Below are positions 50,501 to 63,383 of a stretch of 64,000 bases of DNA, piece by piece. The position numbers and the translations under genes were made by a program. The notes beneath the pieces are model-generated. The model did no database searches, was not told where the DNA came from, and saw only the letters and a program-made list of their open reading frames with translations. Numbering within the stretch: position 1 is the stretch's first letter; each line of letters starts with the position of its first letter. Source of the DNA: Lingula anatina (Eukaryota; Brachiopoda; Lingulata; Lingulida; Lingulidae); the NCBI RefSeq assembly GCF_001039355.2, contig NW_019775500.1:171559-235558 (forward strand), given 5' to 3'.

Positions 50501-53444
50501 AAGTTTGGATTTTATAGAATTTAGGTGAGCATTCATCATGTGTTTTCAATCATTTTTTTTTGATCCAGTGATCAGTAAAGTATGAAATTTGAGGTACAGT
50601 GTATATAGAATGCTTGTATTAATTAATACTAATGTTTTCAGGTCTTACTAAATGACCAGAAGTTAGTGTTTGAGCTGGAGAGTCGTGATGCTGTACACAG
50701 GCACTGTAAGCACACGACATCGTGCACGTGCCCGTCCAGGACGGCCTCGCAACATCTCCTGCTGAAGGGCCAGATGAGGTACATCGAGGACTGGAAGGAG
50801 GTGGTCTACCTCTGTTCTCCTATGTAAGTACTGCTGCAGGTGGTTGGTGCTTCTGCTTCAGGGGATATCACCTTTCTGAGGTCGCAGAACATTATTTTGA
50901 CCTCAAAAAAGTCAGTTATTTCATGGTAAAGATTGGTCTGCCAGACCTGTAGTTGTCAAATAGTTCAGACATTTATACTGATAATATAATGCATGGAACA
51001 CTAAAAGCTGGTCAAGATTTGAAAAGATTTAACACATGATCAGTAAAAGGAAGATGCTATAAAGATATTTTTGTGATATATCTATGTATTATTTGATGCA
51101 CATTGCATTGAGACTTGATTGAATGTTAATGTTAGCATACATTTTCATCCATAGGCTTAGCAATCTTACTGAGATGCAAGGTTTGGGTCTGTTTATCAAT
51201 GATCTCAACATGTTTGACAGCAGCCGAGACATGGTCATAGCAGGGGCACAACATGCATCTAAGATAGAAATGGCTTTAGAGAGGGTAGGTTGATGTGTAG
51301 GATGAAATGGATAAGTTGTGTTAGATGTGATGAGTTGGTTGCATTGTGTTTGGTGAGATGTGATGCAGTAGAAGTGATGTGTTGGGTTGTGACATACTAA
51401 GTAAGTGTACTGTGTTAGCTGAGATATGATGTTTTAGGTGAGATGCATGTGGTAAAATGTATTTTGTAAGTTTGCTTAGTGAGATAACACCTGTATTGTG
51501 TTAGGGGATTTATTTTGTGTGCAGTTAGGTACTAAAATTTGGGCAAGATAAGATTTTAAGGTTGGCATCATCATGCAGCCATGAGTTGGTTATATAGTGA
51601 TGTTTTTGCAAATAGATGAAATGTGATGTCTGTGATGAGATATATAATGAATTATAGATAGACCACTCTTTGATATGGAAATAGAAAATGATATTATGAA
51701 ACAAGAAACTTCAAATCTCTGATTAGTTTTTGCCCTAACTGTACTTGCATCATTTCTCAGCTCACGTTCACAGAGTTTTTTATTTTTGTTGAAACAAAAG
51801 GTTTTCAATCTTGCTCTTATATTTTTGGACCCAATTTTGACCTTTATTGGGAAAAAATACATTGCCAGTGGAATCTGTTTAAACACTGGCTTTTTTATGG
51901 TTCGCCAAAATTCATAAAGGGGGAAGTGGAAAAAGTTGGTATAAGATGGTAATGAAGTCTGTTACGCTTCCTTTGTTTTGAAGTGTAATTTGATAAATTA
52001 AAGCTGATAGCTTATAATGCTACAGCAAGATGAAATGTTGATTCACTTTGCATGACTGAAAAATACATGTTTTTTACATCAAATTTTCTTTAACACTTGC
52101 TCTGTAATATTTCTAGTTTTGAGTGTTAAGAAAGGTGTTGTTACAGAACTGGAAAAGTTATTCCTCAATTATCGTTGTAATTGACTCAAAGACATTTGAT
52201 TCTAACAATTATTGAAAGCCTTTGAGTGTTTTTTTAATGACGTAAAATTGATCCTCTTTGTTGACCAGTTGTGGCAAACGGAGAAACCTCTGGGAGATGT
52301 TTTCAATCTGCTCCACTGTGGCTTAACATGAGACTTAATGATCTAGAAGTTATGCTTCACCATGTCCATTTAACCACTTTGAAGTTGGATCCATGTCAAA
52401 GCTTGAAGGTCACCAGACAGTCCTGTATTTCATTTTCCACCGATTTCTTTCATGCTGTGACTGCTAATGGTGTTAATTATCTAACTAGTGTTCCTGAAGT
52501 GTGAGCACCCAGGGACTGTATTAGTCTGGAATCCATTCAACTGATCTTGGTATTTGGACCAAGGTTAACTCCCCAATTCCCCAAGTTTCAGAGCAACTTA
52601 AATGATTCTTGTTTGTTAGCTGGATCGAGCTGCCTCTGACCTTCACCTCCTCACTGGAGATGTGGCACCAATAACAGACAGGACTTCCATATATGGTTAT
52701 ATTTCTTAAGAAATCAATAACCAAGCTTCTAATTACAGCAAAACAACTATGATTTAGGGAAGTAAGATCTTTTCATGTGGTTTTAACTGCTAATTTGATT
52801 TGTTTGTAAAATTCATTGAAAAATTTTTGAACAAATTATATCCATGTATATGCTGCCACATAAAGCAAATTAAGGAAAGAAAAAATAAAAACTTGATCAT
52901 TTTTATGAAGCAATGTTATCAAATGTTTTAAAATACAGTATGTTCCTAATTTGTTTTATCTCAAAACATTTTTTTTTCAGTCTCAGAATTGCCATTTAAC
53001 ATATGCTGCTTTAAAGAAAAGTATTGACTTCACTTATGATTAAATCTCAATGATGTATCAACTACTCAGTGGATATGGCTAATGTCATCTGATGACCATG
53101 TCTGAAAATTGTGTTGCCTGGGTGACAAACCTTTGATTGACAGGTGTTAATAGTTGTGTTGATGGCCAGTGGTTCTTGGTAAACTTAATATCCGCCTGTA
53201 TGTCAAAATTTCTCATGTGAATCTAAAGCTAGGACAGCCAGGGAGTGAAACCAATCAGATGTATTCATTAAGAATAGACTGAAAATGACAAAATCCAGTT
53301 TGAGGTAATGTGTATTATTTGACACCTAGAGTGTCTGGAATCTGTTTTTGGACAGGTTTTCATTTTCACTGAAACTAAACATACACAATCAAAAACTCCT
53401 TTTGGCTTTAGGTAGAAAATTTAACAAAAAATTATAGCCCCCTC

Positions 53445-53496
<52 letters not shown>

Positions 53497-56400
53497 ATAT
53501 ACATACCCTTTAAAGTAAAGTTTTATTTTCTGACCTCTGGTTGCAGAAGACATTGTCAGTAATGTATAGCAAACCAAGATGTGTACTAATAAAACCTTCA
53601 GATATTTATGAAGAAACAAGTCATATCAAACTCGTGTCTCTGCCCCCATTGTCATTTTTAATCATTTTACAATAACACTGCATCAATCAATATTATTGAC
53701 TAAGTAAAACTTGATATTTAATTACATTGGCATTGACTGTCAGTTTGAAGGTTTACTTTACAAAATTATAACTTGATTGACACCATAGTGGTTTACTATC
53801 TGCTATATAATGTGTGTGATCTGTCACTTCCCTGTCACTATAAAATAATTCCCTGTCTGTTTCCAAGTTAAGATTAGCTTTATGAAAAAGACACTTTGTT
53901 CGCTGAGCAATGCAGTTATCATGCAGTTCAACATGTACAAAAGAAACATTAATATTTACTGGAAGATGTTTAACTAACTAAAAAAGCAATTAGAGAGCAC
54001 AGATCTTCCTCATTATAAATAAACAAATAAATAATTAAGTTGATTTGATTGATTTCTGGCCTCTCTTATATGTATAATTTTTCTCAAAATCCACCCATAA
54101 CTTTTTGAGACAGGCCATTAAAATCAAAGGCAGAGGTAATGAATTTAATATCCTTATAAAACATGATATTGACAGCGTGTGTTCCAATATTTTCAGCAAG
54201 TTGAAGAGGTGGAACACATAACGGATAACATGAAGAAATTGGATGAATGGAAACAGAAGTCGGAGTCTCTGCTGTACTCTATGATCCCAAAGTCTATAGC
54301 TGTTCGGCTGAAGAATGGGGAGGACCCCATTAACACATGTGAGGTGAGTGAGGGAAACTATATAGGTATATGGTGAAGTATTATATAATTTATGGAAAAT
54401 GGGCATATATCAAAATGGAAAAGAAAAAACAAATGTGTTATTTGTCAAATATCTTTTGAAATAATTTTAAATTTTGTTATTTTTTCTTCAAAGAATTGAA
54501 GAAGAAGGAGAAGAAGCAATACGTGGTTAAATAGATGATGGGGAATAAGTGATTAAACTGTTGTAAAAAAGTAGCATTTTAAAACCTTGTATTTCAGGTG
54601 TTTGACTCTGTGACCATAGGCTTCAGCTACCTTATTGGGTTCACAGAGGTATGTGCACATGTCAGCGCCATGGAGTCTGTCCAAGTGATCAATAGTGCCT
54701 TCACTCTGTTTGACAGTGTCAGTGACAAATACAAAGTTTTCAAAGTAAGTTTTCTTCACCATAGGTATCAGAACATCAGTGGAGGTGCTACACCATACAA
54801 AAATTAAGTCCCGTCTTAGTTAATGGAATTGTCAAGCAAATTCATTTTTTATTGATTTATTTATAAGGACTTTGTGAGATTTTTGTTGTCTTTTTTAGTA
54901 AATAAATCCCAAAAGTGACTTTGTAACATGAAAATAAAGGGTTTTTTAAAATATTAAACTTTTTAATATTTAGAATTCACAATTCAAAAGATTAGTTAGT
55001 ACTTGGACATAATATGTCCAAGGTTATTACCTGAAAAAAAAAATGATGTGAGCAAGTTTTAAAATATTTTGCCACTTGAGCCCTATGCAGGGTGGCATTC
55101 AGCATAATTCTACAATATTTTTTGTATTGATTTTTTATATTTATTTGCATTTGCATATTTAAATGCATTTGAAACAGGTGGAGACCCTGGGTGATGCTGT
55201 CTACATGGTAGCAGGGGGAGTGCCTGACAGAGAGCCCAACCATGCTGCTAATGTGGCACACTGTGTGTTAGAACTGCTAGAGAAAGTGAAAACACTAAGG
55301 AACCCGGACAAACCAGGAAATCATTTTCTACTAAGAGCTGGTAAATAGAATTTTACAGAAATCGGTTTAAATTTGCAAGTTTACAGTGTACAGTTATGTG
55401 AGTTTGCTCCCAAGTCCCATGATGAATTGAGGATTTCCTAGTAACTTCAATTGTAAACACTAGAGACATTCACTGTACCACTAACCTTGTAAAACCTGTA
55501 ACTAGTTCTTGTTGTTCCAGATGTTTAAGAAGCGATATTTCATGGCCAATTTCTTTACTGAGCTGTAATTACCTTTACTTCAGGTATGTCCACTGATGGT
55601 TCAATTTATAGTTGATGGGAAGATTCAGTACAGCACATTGGCCATCAAATATAATCCATATTATATATATATATTTGATTGGGGTAACATTTGACATTTT
55701 AGGCATGCACACAGGGGGTATAGTGGCAGGTGTGGTGGGTAAGAGGATGCCTCAATACTGTCTATTTGGTGATACTGTCAACACAGCAGCTAGGATGCAA
55801 ACACATGGAGCAGTAAGTACCATTAGAGCACAATATATATATGAAATGCATTTTAATAGTGTGCTCTTGAATATGTTAGCATGTATAAGATGACTTGGAC
55901 TTGATGAGGGTAAGGGAGTAATATATACCTAACTTCTACTGCAGTGAAATAGAGAATATGTTTTAAATAAAAGAAATACACACACAAGATTTCATTGAAT
56001 GTGTTTGGGTGTGCTTAAGAATTGTGATGTAATCACAGCATTGTGAGATCTTCTCTAACGCATTCATATCTGTGTTGTGTGTACAGCATTTAGTTACTTT
56101 CTATGCAGACTTGATTTTAACATAAGAGAAATTTAGATGTTCCTAAAAAACAAGGAAATGTGTGTATGTTTGTTCACACATACAGGTGCACACACTTAAT
56201 TTGACTGCAGGGTCTTTCAAAATTTTATTTTTAAAGTTTTAATGAAGATTTCTTTTCTTATTTCAAAATAACACTGATAATAGGGAAAAACTGATGGTTC
56301 TTTTATTATTTTTATTAATAACACTTTTCAGGTTATTCAGTAAAGTGCTGGTTATCATTGAAAAAAGTTAGTTTGTGGAATAAAGGTGGTCTTTTTTGTT

Positions 56401-56779
56401 ACACGCATGCAAATAGAGCTATACATGCAGTGGATGCTCTCGTCAGTCTACTGCTTTCAAATGATCACATATGTATAAAGCTAAATTCAGCCAGTCCTAA
56501 TATGTTCTTCATTAACTTGCAAAAGTCATAATAAATGGTTTTAGTATTTGCAGGCAATCAAAACAACATTACACAACCTTGTTGATGTTCTGTTTCAGGC
56601 TGACCAAATCCATGTGAGTGAGACCTGTAAGCACTGCCTGGATGCCACATAGTTCAACATTATACATCCTAGTTGATTTTCTCTTTCAGGCTGACCAGAT
56701 CCATGTAAGTGAGACCTGTAAGCGCTGCCTGGATGCCACAGAGTTCAACATTATACCCAGGGGTACTGTCAGTATAAAA
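47514..56779 (+). CDS. Atypical soluble guanylate cyclase beta-type subunit (H-NOX/HNOBA/cyclase)
   Basis: A haem gas-sensing cytosolic enzyme making cGMP. Exons: 47514-48181 (coding from 47537), 49714-49869, 50642-50823, 51155-51284, 54197-54343, 54598-54744, 55178-55340, 55703-55812, 56690-56779. These give 590 codons to a donor at 56780; the last exon was not found. An untranslated 5' exon is implied by the acceptor at 47513. H-NOX: proximal His105 (DNLHE), Pro118, and Y134-x-T136-x-R138 in place of the usual YxSxR. HNOBA starts [14 protein letters not shown] and includes [17 protein letters not shown] signalling helix (about 372-405) precedes [15 protein letters not shown]. Cyclase domain: Tyr431 replaces the first metal Asp (FSY for FSD), while E471 and C543 (guanine choice), D475 (metal) and N550/R554 (transition state) are present. 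The start [10 protein letters not shown] resembles insect Gyc-88E/89D, the atypical oxygen-responsive class. A Cys-rich insert, C289-x5-C-x-C, is also seen. Confidence 0.93.
49585..49640 (-). mobile_element. Fragment of the CAGGGGCGGATCCAGG element in a cyclase intron
   Basis: Read on the minus strand it gives CAGGGGCAGATCAGGAATAT, then TTTGAAG, a G-run and TCCGCAGATG, matching the left 50 bp of the element at 5559. It is truncated and lies about 75 bp before the acceptor of cyclase exon 2. Confidence 0.6.
51285..51500 (+). repeat. Degenerate GTGATG/GTTAGGTGAGATG-type repeat tract
   Basis: Immediately after the donor of cyclase exon 4, about 215 bp of the transcribed strand is built from loosely repeated TGATG, GTGAGATG and GTGTTAG units, with very few C. 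It looks like an eroded minisatellite. It would be transcribed as part of the 2.9-kb intron. Confidence 0.5.
53449..53492. repeat. (AC)22 microsatellite
   Basis: An uninterrupted dinucleotide run in the long intron between cyclase exons 4 and 5. Confidence 0.97.
56599..56689 (+). pseudogene. Tandem duplicate of a cyclase exon, broken by a stop
   Basis: The 91 bp before exon 56690 is a near copy of it. Each copy has its own acceptor (TTTCAG) and begins GCTGACCA-ATCCATGT. The upstream copy reads [17 protein letters not shown] and then TAG (56650-56652), where the downstream copy has GAG (Glu). The first copy also lacks the remaining 12 codons and a donor. Splicing into it would end the protein within the cyclase domain's C-terminal part; reading through both copies is impossible. 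It could be a dead duplicate or an alternative terminal exon. Confidence 0.8.
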
Positions 56780-59700
56780 GTAAGAAATATAGAGGGAGCT
56801 ACTTAAAGTGGAGATGGTGGGGATGGGGGGAGGGGGGGGGGGGGAGTTGTGATACCGTAGAAATAAATGTGGTAAAAGTCAAATAGTTTTAATATGGTTC
56901 AGTCAAGTGGTGGCATTAATACAAATTAATGGTCTCTGATGTATGTTGATAGTCTGGGGTATGCAATATGGAGTTGACTTTTCTATAAAACCATTGCAGT
57001 TGAAGCACATAAAACAAACTAGTCACATTTGGTCAGAAGTACATGTAGACTGCCAACTGGTCTGGATTATGAGATAAATTGATTGATAGATGGCGCTCCT
57101 CAAGAGAGCCCAGCAGGGTTGGTCAAGGGCATAAGTGCTAGCTCAGCTGGTTTGAAAATTGAGATAGAAAGTAGATTATAAAGATAAATGGTTTTTGTGG
57201 CATTAATGCAGTGTATCTCAACCTATGTGAAGGTTGTTTGTGACCAGGACAAGTTTAGAAATTATTCCATTTCAGTGAAATTCCATTTTGCTTCCAGCTC
57301 ATTTGTTAATATAATTAATATATAAAAATCTGCGAGTTTGACTTTTTTTTTAATTTAGCAATTTTAGTGAAAAAAGAGGAGGATGAGTAAGAGAGTCCAA
57401 AATTGGAGTCCTCTGGAGTGCTGGAGTGTATGGTTTTTTTTTTTTTTTTTTTGTCTGATTGTACTAGCACATGCACATCAAATACATGTACAAATACCAA
57501 GTGTAACATTACGGTGAAGTTAGGTGAAATCAGGCTTAGGTTCCCAACCAGCATGGCAGCTCCTGTCGCCTTCTTCTTTTGAAGTGGAGCCAGTTTTCCT
57601 CTTCCAAGCATTTCTTAATGGTCTGAAATGATGTGTTACTTGTTGAAAGTGCCAATTTCACCACTTGGTTTCATAGCTCAGTGATAGAATGTGGTGAGAA
57701 TGTTTTATCAAGGATTGTATACTCTTACGTTCTTGACGCATCCAATGAAATCCTTGTCATGATTCTGTTATGGAAATATCAGCAAACTCATTTGTTCACC
57801 ATTTACATGCACTTCTTGATTAGAGAGATGATCAGAATTGTGTTATAGAAATTGTATTTATCATACCAGTTCTAGATCAACTTGACTTCACAATGGAGCA
57901 TAAATGAAAGTTTTTTCAAACAAAATAGGTGGTGCAGTCAGACAGTGTTCTTTATTGTCCTTCAGTAATGACTTGAAATTTCCAGTGGGAAAAAGTGAAC
58001 AGTTTTTCAGATATATTATTTTAGAATCATTAAAAATATGTGTAGCATCCCTGGTGCTTTTTTTTCTGAATAAAAAAGAACCATAGGGTGGCTTGGTTTT
58101 CCGTTTGTTGCTACCACTATATAGGAGTCTTCTAATTTTGAAAATCTTCAAAAAGTTCAGTATTTGTAAAATTCATACTTTTTCGCATTGAAAAGATCAA
58201 ATAAGCCATTACCTTACTTAGAAAATTTGTGTCAGGAAAAGGAAAACCACCAAGTTTTGCCTACCATTGGCTCAAGTCACTCTGTGTAAACTTGGCAGAA
58301 CACTGACCTATAACTAGTATAAGTGAGAGTTCATATATCACCAGGACAGCTGCTTTAGTGGCCTTAGAAGAGAAATATATGCTATGGTGCATTGGTTCAC
58401 CAGAGCAGGACAATTCCATTGGTCCTATATCATTCGGAAATGTTAACTTTTTCATTTCCTTTTCATATTAAGATTCTGATAGAAAGCAAAATGTAAAATC
58501 GTTGCCACTTTCTTCAGCTGTTAAGTTTTACGTACAGCCAGATCAGTGTTACTTATCCAGCTTTTATGCAGCCACTGGGTGGCATGTTTGCCAACTTTAG
58601 CGGACTTGATACATAAGATATGAAATATTATGTACAACACATAAAACAGTTGTTCTGTTTATGATAAGATGTTAACTGATGCTTGTGGGGGAACTAATAG
58701 TAAAAAAATTGGGGAAAACAATGGAACAGGTTTTTAATGCAGGAAATCCTGAGCTCTCTGGACTTGCAGGGTATTTGATTTATGGCGCTGTCACAAAGTA
58801 CACATAACACCATTTGACAAATTGACTACAGTTTTGTTGTAACCCAATTTTACATTTTTTCTAACTCAGGTATTTTCTCTTACACATTTTTGTTGCATGT
58901 CTCTGAAACATGGCAAATAACCTATTTGATTAGAAATGAGAAAGATTAATTGTGAAAACTGGTTTTGTTTTTTTGCCTTTTCAAAATGTTGAAATGGCAA
59001 TGGAAAATATATTGACACAAATGCTGGACACATGACAGTGTTACTATGACAGGTGTGGACATGTTGACACATTTGCTAGACATATGACAAAATTGCCATG
59101 GCAACCATAATATTATTGACACAAATGTTGGACATGCTGCATGTGTACAAAATGTTCCTAAGAATTGTTCTCTTGTTTTTCAGTAGCATTGTGCTGTATA
59201 CCCATTTTATAAACACTTGGTATTTTCTCAACAAATTGTATTTTACATCAGCAGTTGGAAAGCAGCAATTAGTCCCCTGCATTTCTCTGGCAAAACAAGT
59301 TGTTTGGGGGTTGGCCATGTCTCCAGGTTTCTTAAACAAAACATCTGTACAAAGCCTCAAGAATTCACCTTGTCTCTGAACTCTGGCATGCATTTAGGTA
59401 TAGAGCATCACTTTGAGAGAAATTCTGTCAATTTTGAGCATCCCTGGAGATTATACAAACCAAAACACCTGAAGCAAATTTAAATTTTTCACTTTAATTC
59501 TTAAATTCCATCCTAAATAGTACCCACTTACAGCTACAAATTTCTAAAAATTGCCCAGCAAATGCCACCAGTTCTAGCCATTACTGTGAACACTGCCACC
59601 TGCCATGGAGCTGGGTTTACTGAGTGGCTCTTATCAAGATCAATTTACTTAATCCAATATAGTAATTCTCTTCAAGGCTCCATGAATGAAGTATTCAGTA

Positions 59701-61659
59701 TGCTGAGAAAACTGTGCAGCGTTAGGAGAGTAGAGAGCTGAAGTTTAAAAAAAATCCTGCAGAAACATACTTGTGGTTTGTCAGGGACGTTCTGTGTAGT
59801 ACCACTAGTTTTATATTTCTTTTGGGAAACTTTTAAACTTTGAAAAAACAATTGACTGTGGCAATTAAGGAGATTTAAAATGCTTTGTAATAGGTGAATT
59901 GTTTAGACTATTTGAAAGAAAATGTCAAACAAGTGATGAGGCACTTTCACCTAATGAAGAAAGATAGAACACTTTTGCAATAGATTTTATCAAACAATAT
60001 GAGATCACTGGCTGTGTACGCATTAAAAATGGAAATTTTAAAAGAAAAAATAAATTATAAATATGAATTTTTTGTCCTCACAACAATAAGCATTCAAAAA
60101 AATTCTACATGGGTGCAATTTTAAAAAACATCATCATCAGAGATGGTCAGCACATATATAATCACTGTGCTCTGTTCCATGTATTATTTCAAGTTTCAGA
60201 GCTTGTGCTGGATACAAGTCTCTGTCTGGAGTAAAATACCTCAGAAAAACCACCTTGGTTGTATAGCTGGTATTGTGAAGAAATATTGCCCTTGGGCAGG
60301 TCAAAGAAAACAGGCAAAGGATGAAGTAAAACTGGAGGCTAATTAGAACAGCATTAAGCACTTAGGGTTTATATTACAAACATTTACATCTTAGTTAGTT
60401 CCAGAAGTGTGATTTCAACTTTGGCCAAAGACCTAAGCCCGGACTAGTGGATTTTGACCCTCACTATGAGATATGGTATTTGAATATATATTTTCATTTT
60501 GCCAGTTTGAAGTCAAATCAGATTTAGACTGCTTACACATAGCAACCTGAAGGCAAATCCAAGTCTGTGCCCCAGTGGAAAACCACCCACTTCCCTCAAA
60601 AATAAAATAAATGATTACAAGAAATTCACATTGCTGCTGCCAATCATAATTTGCTCTTGGAACTTTTTGCTTAGATAGAAAGCACAACAAGTTTTCACAC
60701 ATTTTGAAAGAAATAACAGAGCTTTTTAGACAAAAACATCTTTTTAGGAATATTAGTTTACTAGGATGGCAAATAAACTCATCAATTGCACATAAAACCA
60801 CATCTCTTTTAACAAATACAATTCTAACAGCCATTTTGCCCCACATACACGGTTAATAGAATAGTTACATGTATATATTTGGATATACAGAAGCATTACT
60901 GTACATGATTCATGTGGTTACTTCTTGCTCATACTGTCTGAGGCCCATTTCACAAGTGCTATACTTTTAAGTCATAAAAGAGTGACACATGGTATACCGG
61001 TACACTTTTAGAGGTCCTGACTTACACATGCCATTACATCACAGTGGGTTTACTCCCTTTCACCTTTTTTGATTCCTGTTGTTTATAGTTAAATAGATTG
61101 GCAGTGTTGAGTGCATATAGTAGGCTCCAATAAGGTGACTCATAACCAGGCCATTTAAGTGTATCAGTACAACCTAAACATGGTACAATGCTGAAGTATA
61201 CTTCTTGATGTCAAAAGGGCCAAGGAGTATGTTGAATAGATTTTCATTATATCCCTCAAGGGACTGTTGGTGTGCTGGCTTTAACAAAGTGTGAAAGATA
61301 GAACTTAAATTATCTACATTAAAATACTTATGGCTTATGTACGTGTGGATATCAAAGACCAAGGGTTTCTTTTATGAGACCTATTTACATTTTATGAGTA
61401 GCAAAATAACTTATCCAAACATGGTTGCATTTCCAAATAGAGTTCTACGGGTGTCAGAATGGAATGATATCTAATGAAATATTCATGGTCCTTATTCTAT
61501 GATCTTTGTAGTTTCTTTGAATAATGTAAGTGAATTAGCAGTGCAATGGATGTGATGTATATGAATGCATGGAGATAGTAATTTTTTGTTCTGATACTCC
61601 TAAAATAAAGGTGCTTGGCCCCTGTCAGCCCAAACATGGATTATAGATTACCTACAGCA
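56780..61659. other. Between cyclase and FReD genes; cyclase terminal exon not located
   Basis: The cyclase should continue with a short exon beginning near a GKG-type motif, but I could not find it in this AT-rich stretch. A G-run (56820-56845) and poly-T near 57430-57452 are present. If the donor at 56780 is not used, translation reads VRNIEGAT and stops at 56806. The 137-codon minus frame at 60433-60846 has no recognisable domain. Confidence 0.4.
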
Positions 61660-62990
61660 CTAGAAGTCTTTAATTGGCTTAATTTTCATTTCCACTTGCT
61701 TCAGAGAGTAGGTATAATCCTCTTTCCAATGGTACCAATGAATTCCACTGAAGAGGCCATCGGGGCCAATACGACTTCTCCCACCTTCGTTATATTGTCC
61801 ATTTAATGAGGCGTAACTGCAGTCTTTGAACCACCATCCCGAGGCATCCTTCTTTGCACAATGTCCGTACCAGTCATCATTGTCACTGTCTGGGGTGCTG
61901 AACATAACGTTATCGTGATATGTGTTAATGGAGTCTCCTGCCGTTCCATGGTACCCGCTGGCATGCAGGCGGTAGTTGTATTCCTCGCTATCCACCACAA
62001 ATTTTTCATAAAATGCATAAGCCTTATTGCCTTCCCAGTCCCACATATCAATTCTCAGACCATATTGCTTCCCATTTGTCATGCGGTGAATTTTTTCAAG
62101 ACCAAGCCAAAATTCTGTGTTGGGATCACCAAAACCCTCCTTGTATTCATTCCAAAAGCGAGTGAAATTTACGGAGCCATCAGCACGGCGTTGTATTACT
62201 GTCCAGCCTCCACCTTCAGAGTCCATATCGCAGCGTACCAAGTTGATCTCACCATTATCCATCCTAAGAGGATAGACTCCTGACTTGTGAATTTTGCCAG
62301 TGCGAAGTAGATCCATACAATCTATAATTACAAAAATTCAAAACAACATAAATTTGTTCACTTTTCTATTATATAACTTAAAACTACTTGTATTCCAAGG
62401 GCTAGAAAAACATGACTAACATAATCATTCAAGTAAAACATTTACATAAGTTTCAAGAGAATGATTTATTTTGGCACTGTACTGTTGTCCTTTTAAATTT
62501 GGGGAATTAAAAACTTAAGGAAAATACACATCTGTGCCCACACTTATTTCTTTTTCAAAGAAAGAAGGAAATGCCATTGATTTAACTTTTAACTTATTTG
62601 TAATTTGTATGCTAATAGATGACTAATTCTGCAAGAATAGTGTTACAAACCACTTTCCTGCATATAACATGTCAACATATGAGATATAAAAATTGACTGG
62701 AGAAAAACAGGTAAGAAAAAAAAACAGGTTTTGAAACGGAACAAAGCACTTCCATGTGTCAAAATAAAATTAGATTTGTATTTCATTAATAATGTTTGTC
62801 TTATTTAATTGAGCCATGCTTTAAACACAACTGTACAACTTGTATAAAAGAAACTTTAAAATGTAAGAACATCTAGGTAACACCTGATAGCAGAAATGTA
62901 TGTGTAGGCCCCACAGAGATCTTAATATTGTTAAAAATATACATGTTGTTTTGGATAATTTAAAAATGGACATATATCACCCCCCCCCTC

Positions 62991-63086
<96 letters not shown>

Positions 63087-63383
63087 AAAATTGAAATTTT
63101 TTTTTCAATTAAGTAAGTAACCCATTTTCACACAGCTTCGTACATGGCATGGATGTAGTTTAAGAAGATTGGTCATCAAATGTTTATTCATTGTTTTCTT
63201 GATAATTATTTACATATTACTCATGAGGGAATCTTGAATTAAACAAATCTGTATGTTTGCTTACCTAATTTTAAAGGGAGATCTCTTGGTATATAGAACA
63301 GTGCTTTGGCAGAATCTTTGGCAAACTGTTCTTTGGCCATGTCTTTTACTATTCCAAGCTTCTTTTCTACTGCTGTCAGAACC
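61660..63383 (-). CDS. Fibrinogen-related domain protein (FReD lectin), 3' part
   Basis: Two exons are seen: 63383-63265 and 62321-61660 (stop TAG at 61662-61660), joined in frame across a GT-AG intron. The first gives a Lys-rich helical segment (VEKKLGIVKDMAKEQF...) likely to be the end of a stalk or coiled region. The second is a whole fibrinogen C-terminal domain of about 220 aa. It opens with DCMDLLRTGKIHKSGVYPL, then CDMDSEGGGWTVIQRR, FWNEYKEGFGD and EFWLGLEKIH. A calcium-site region follows, TPDSDNDDWYGHCAKKD, then GWWFKDCSYASLNGQY and the end LKQVEMKIKPIKDF. The four domain cysteines are present. Such proteins (ficolin, tachylectin-5 and invertebrate FREP types) are usually secreted and bind acetylated sugars; target and role are inferred. 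The signal peptide and 5' exons lie beyond the window. Confidence 0.93.
62322..63264 (-). other. FReD gene intron
   Basis: A GT-AG intron of 943 bp between the two visible FReD exons. It is AT-rich and contains the long (AT)n tract listed separately. Confidence 0.8.
63007..63083. repeat. (AT)38 microsatellite preceded by C- and A-runs
   Basis: Seventy-seven bases of uninterrupted AT, preceded by C8 and A17 tracts (from 62981). It lies in the FReD intron. Length is prone to sequencing and assembly error. Confidence 0.97.

Noticed and set aside
54035-54406. 123-codon open frame, minus strand
   Set aside because: It is antisense to cyclase exon 5 (54197-54343), whose sense frame is clearly the real one.
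58740-58800. Possible cyclase terminal exon after an AG at about 58770
   Set aside because: The translated sequence lacks the expected GKG/TYWL-type end of the cyclase domain and stops at once.
60433-60846. 137-codon open frame, minus strand
   Set aside because: No recognisable domain, erratic composition and no supporting splice partners. In this much AT-rich DNA a few frames of this size are expected by chance.
61861-62283. 140-codon open frame, plus strand
   Set aside because: It is antisense to the fibrinogen domain exon; the minus-strand frame carries all the domain motifs.
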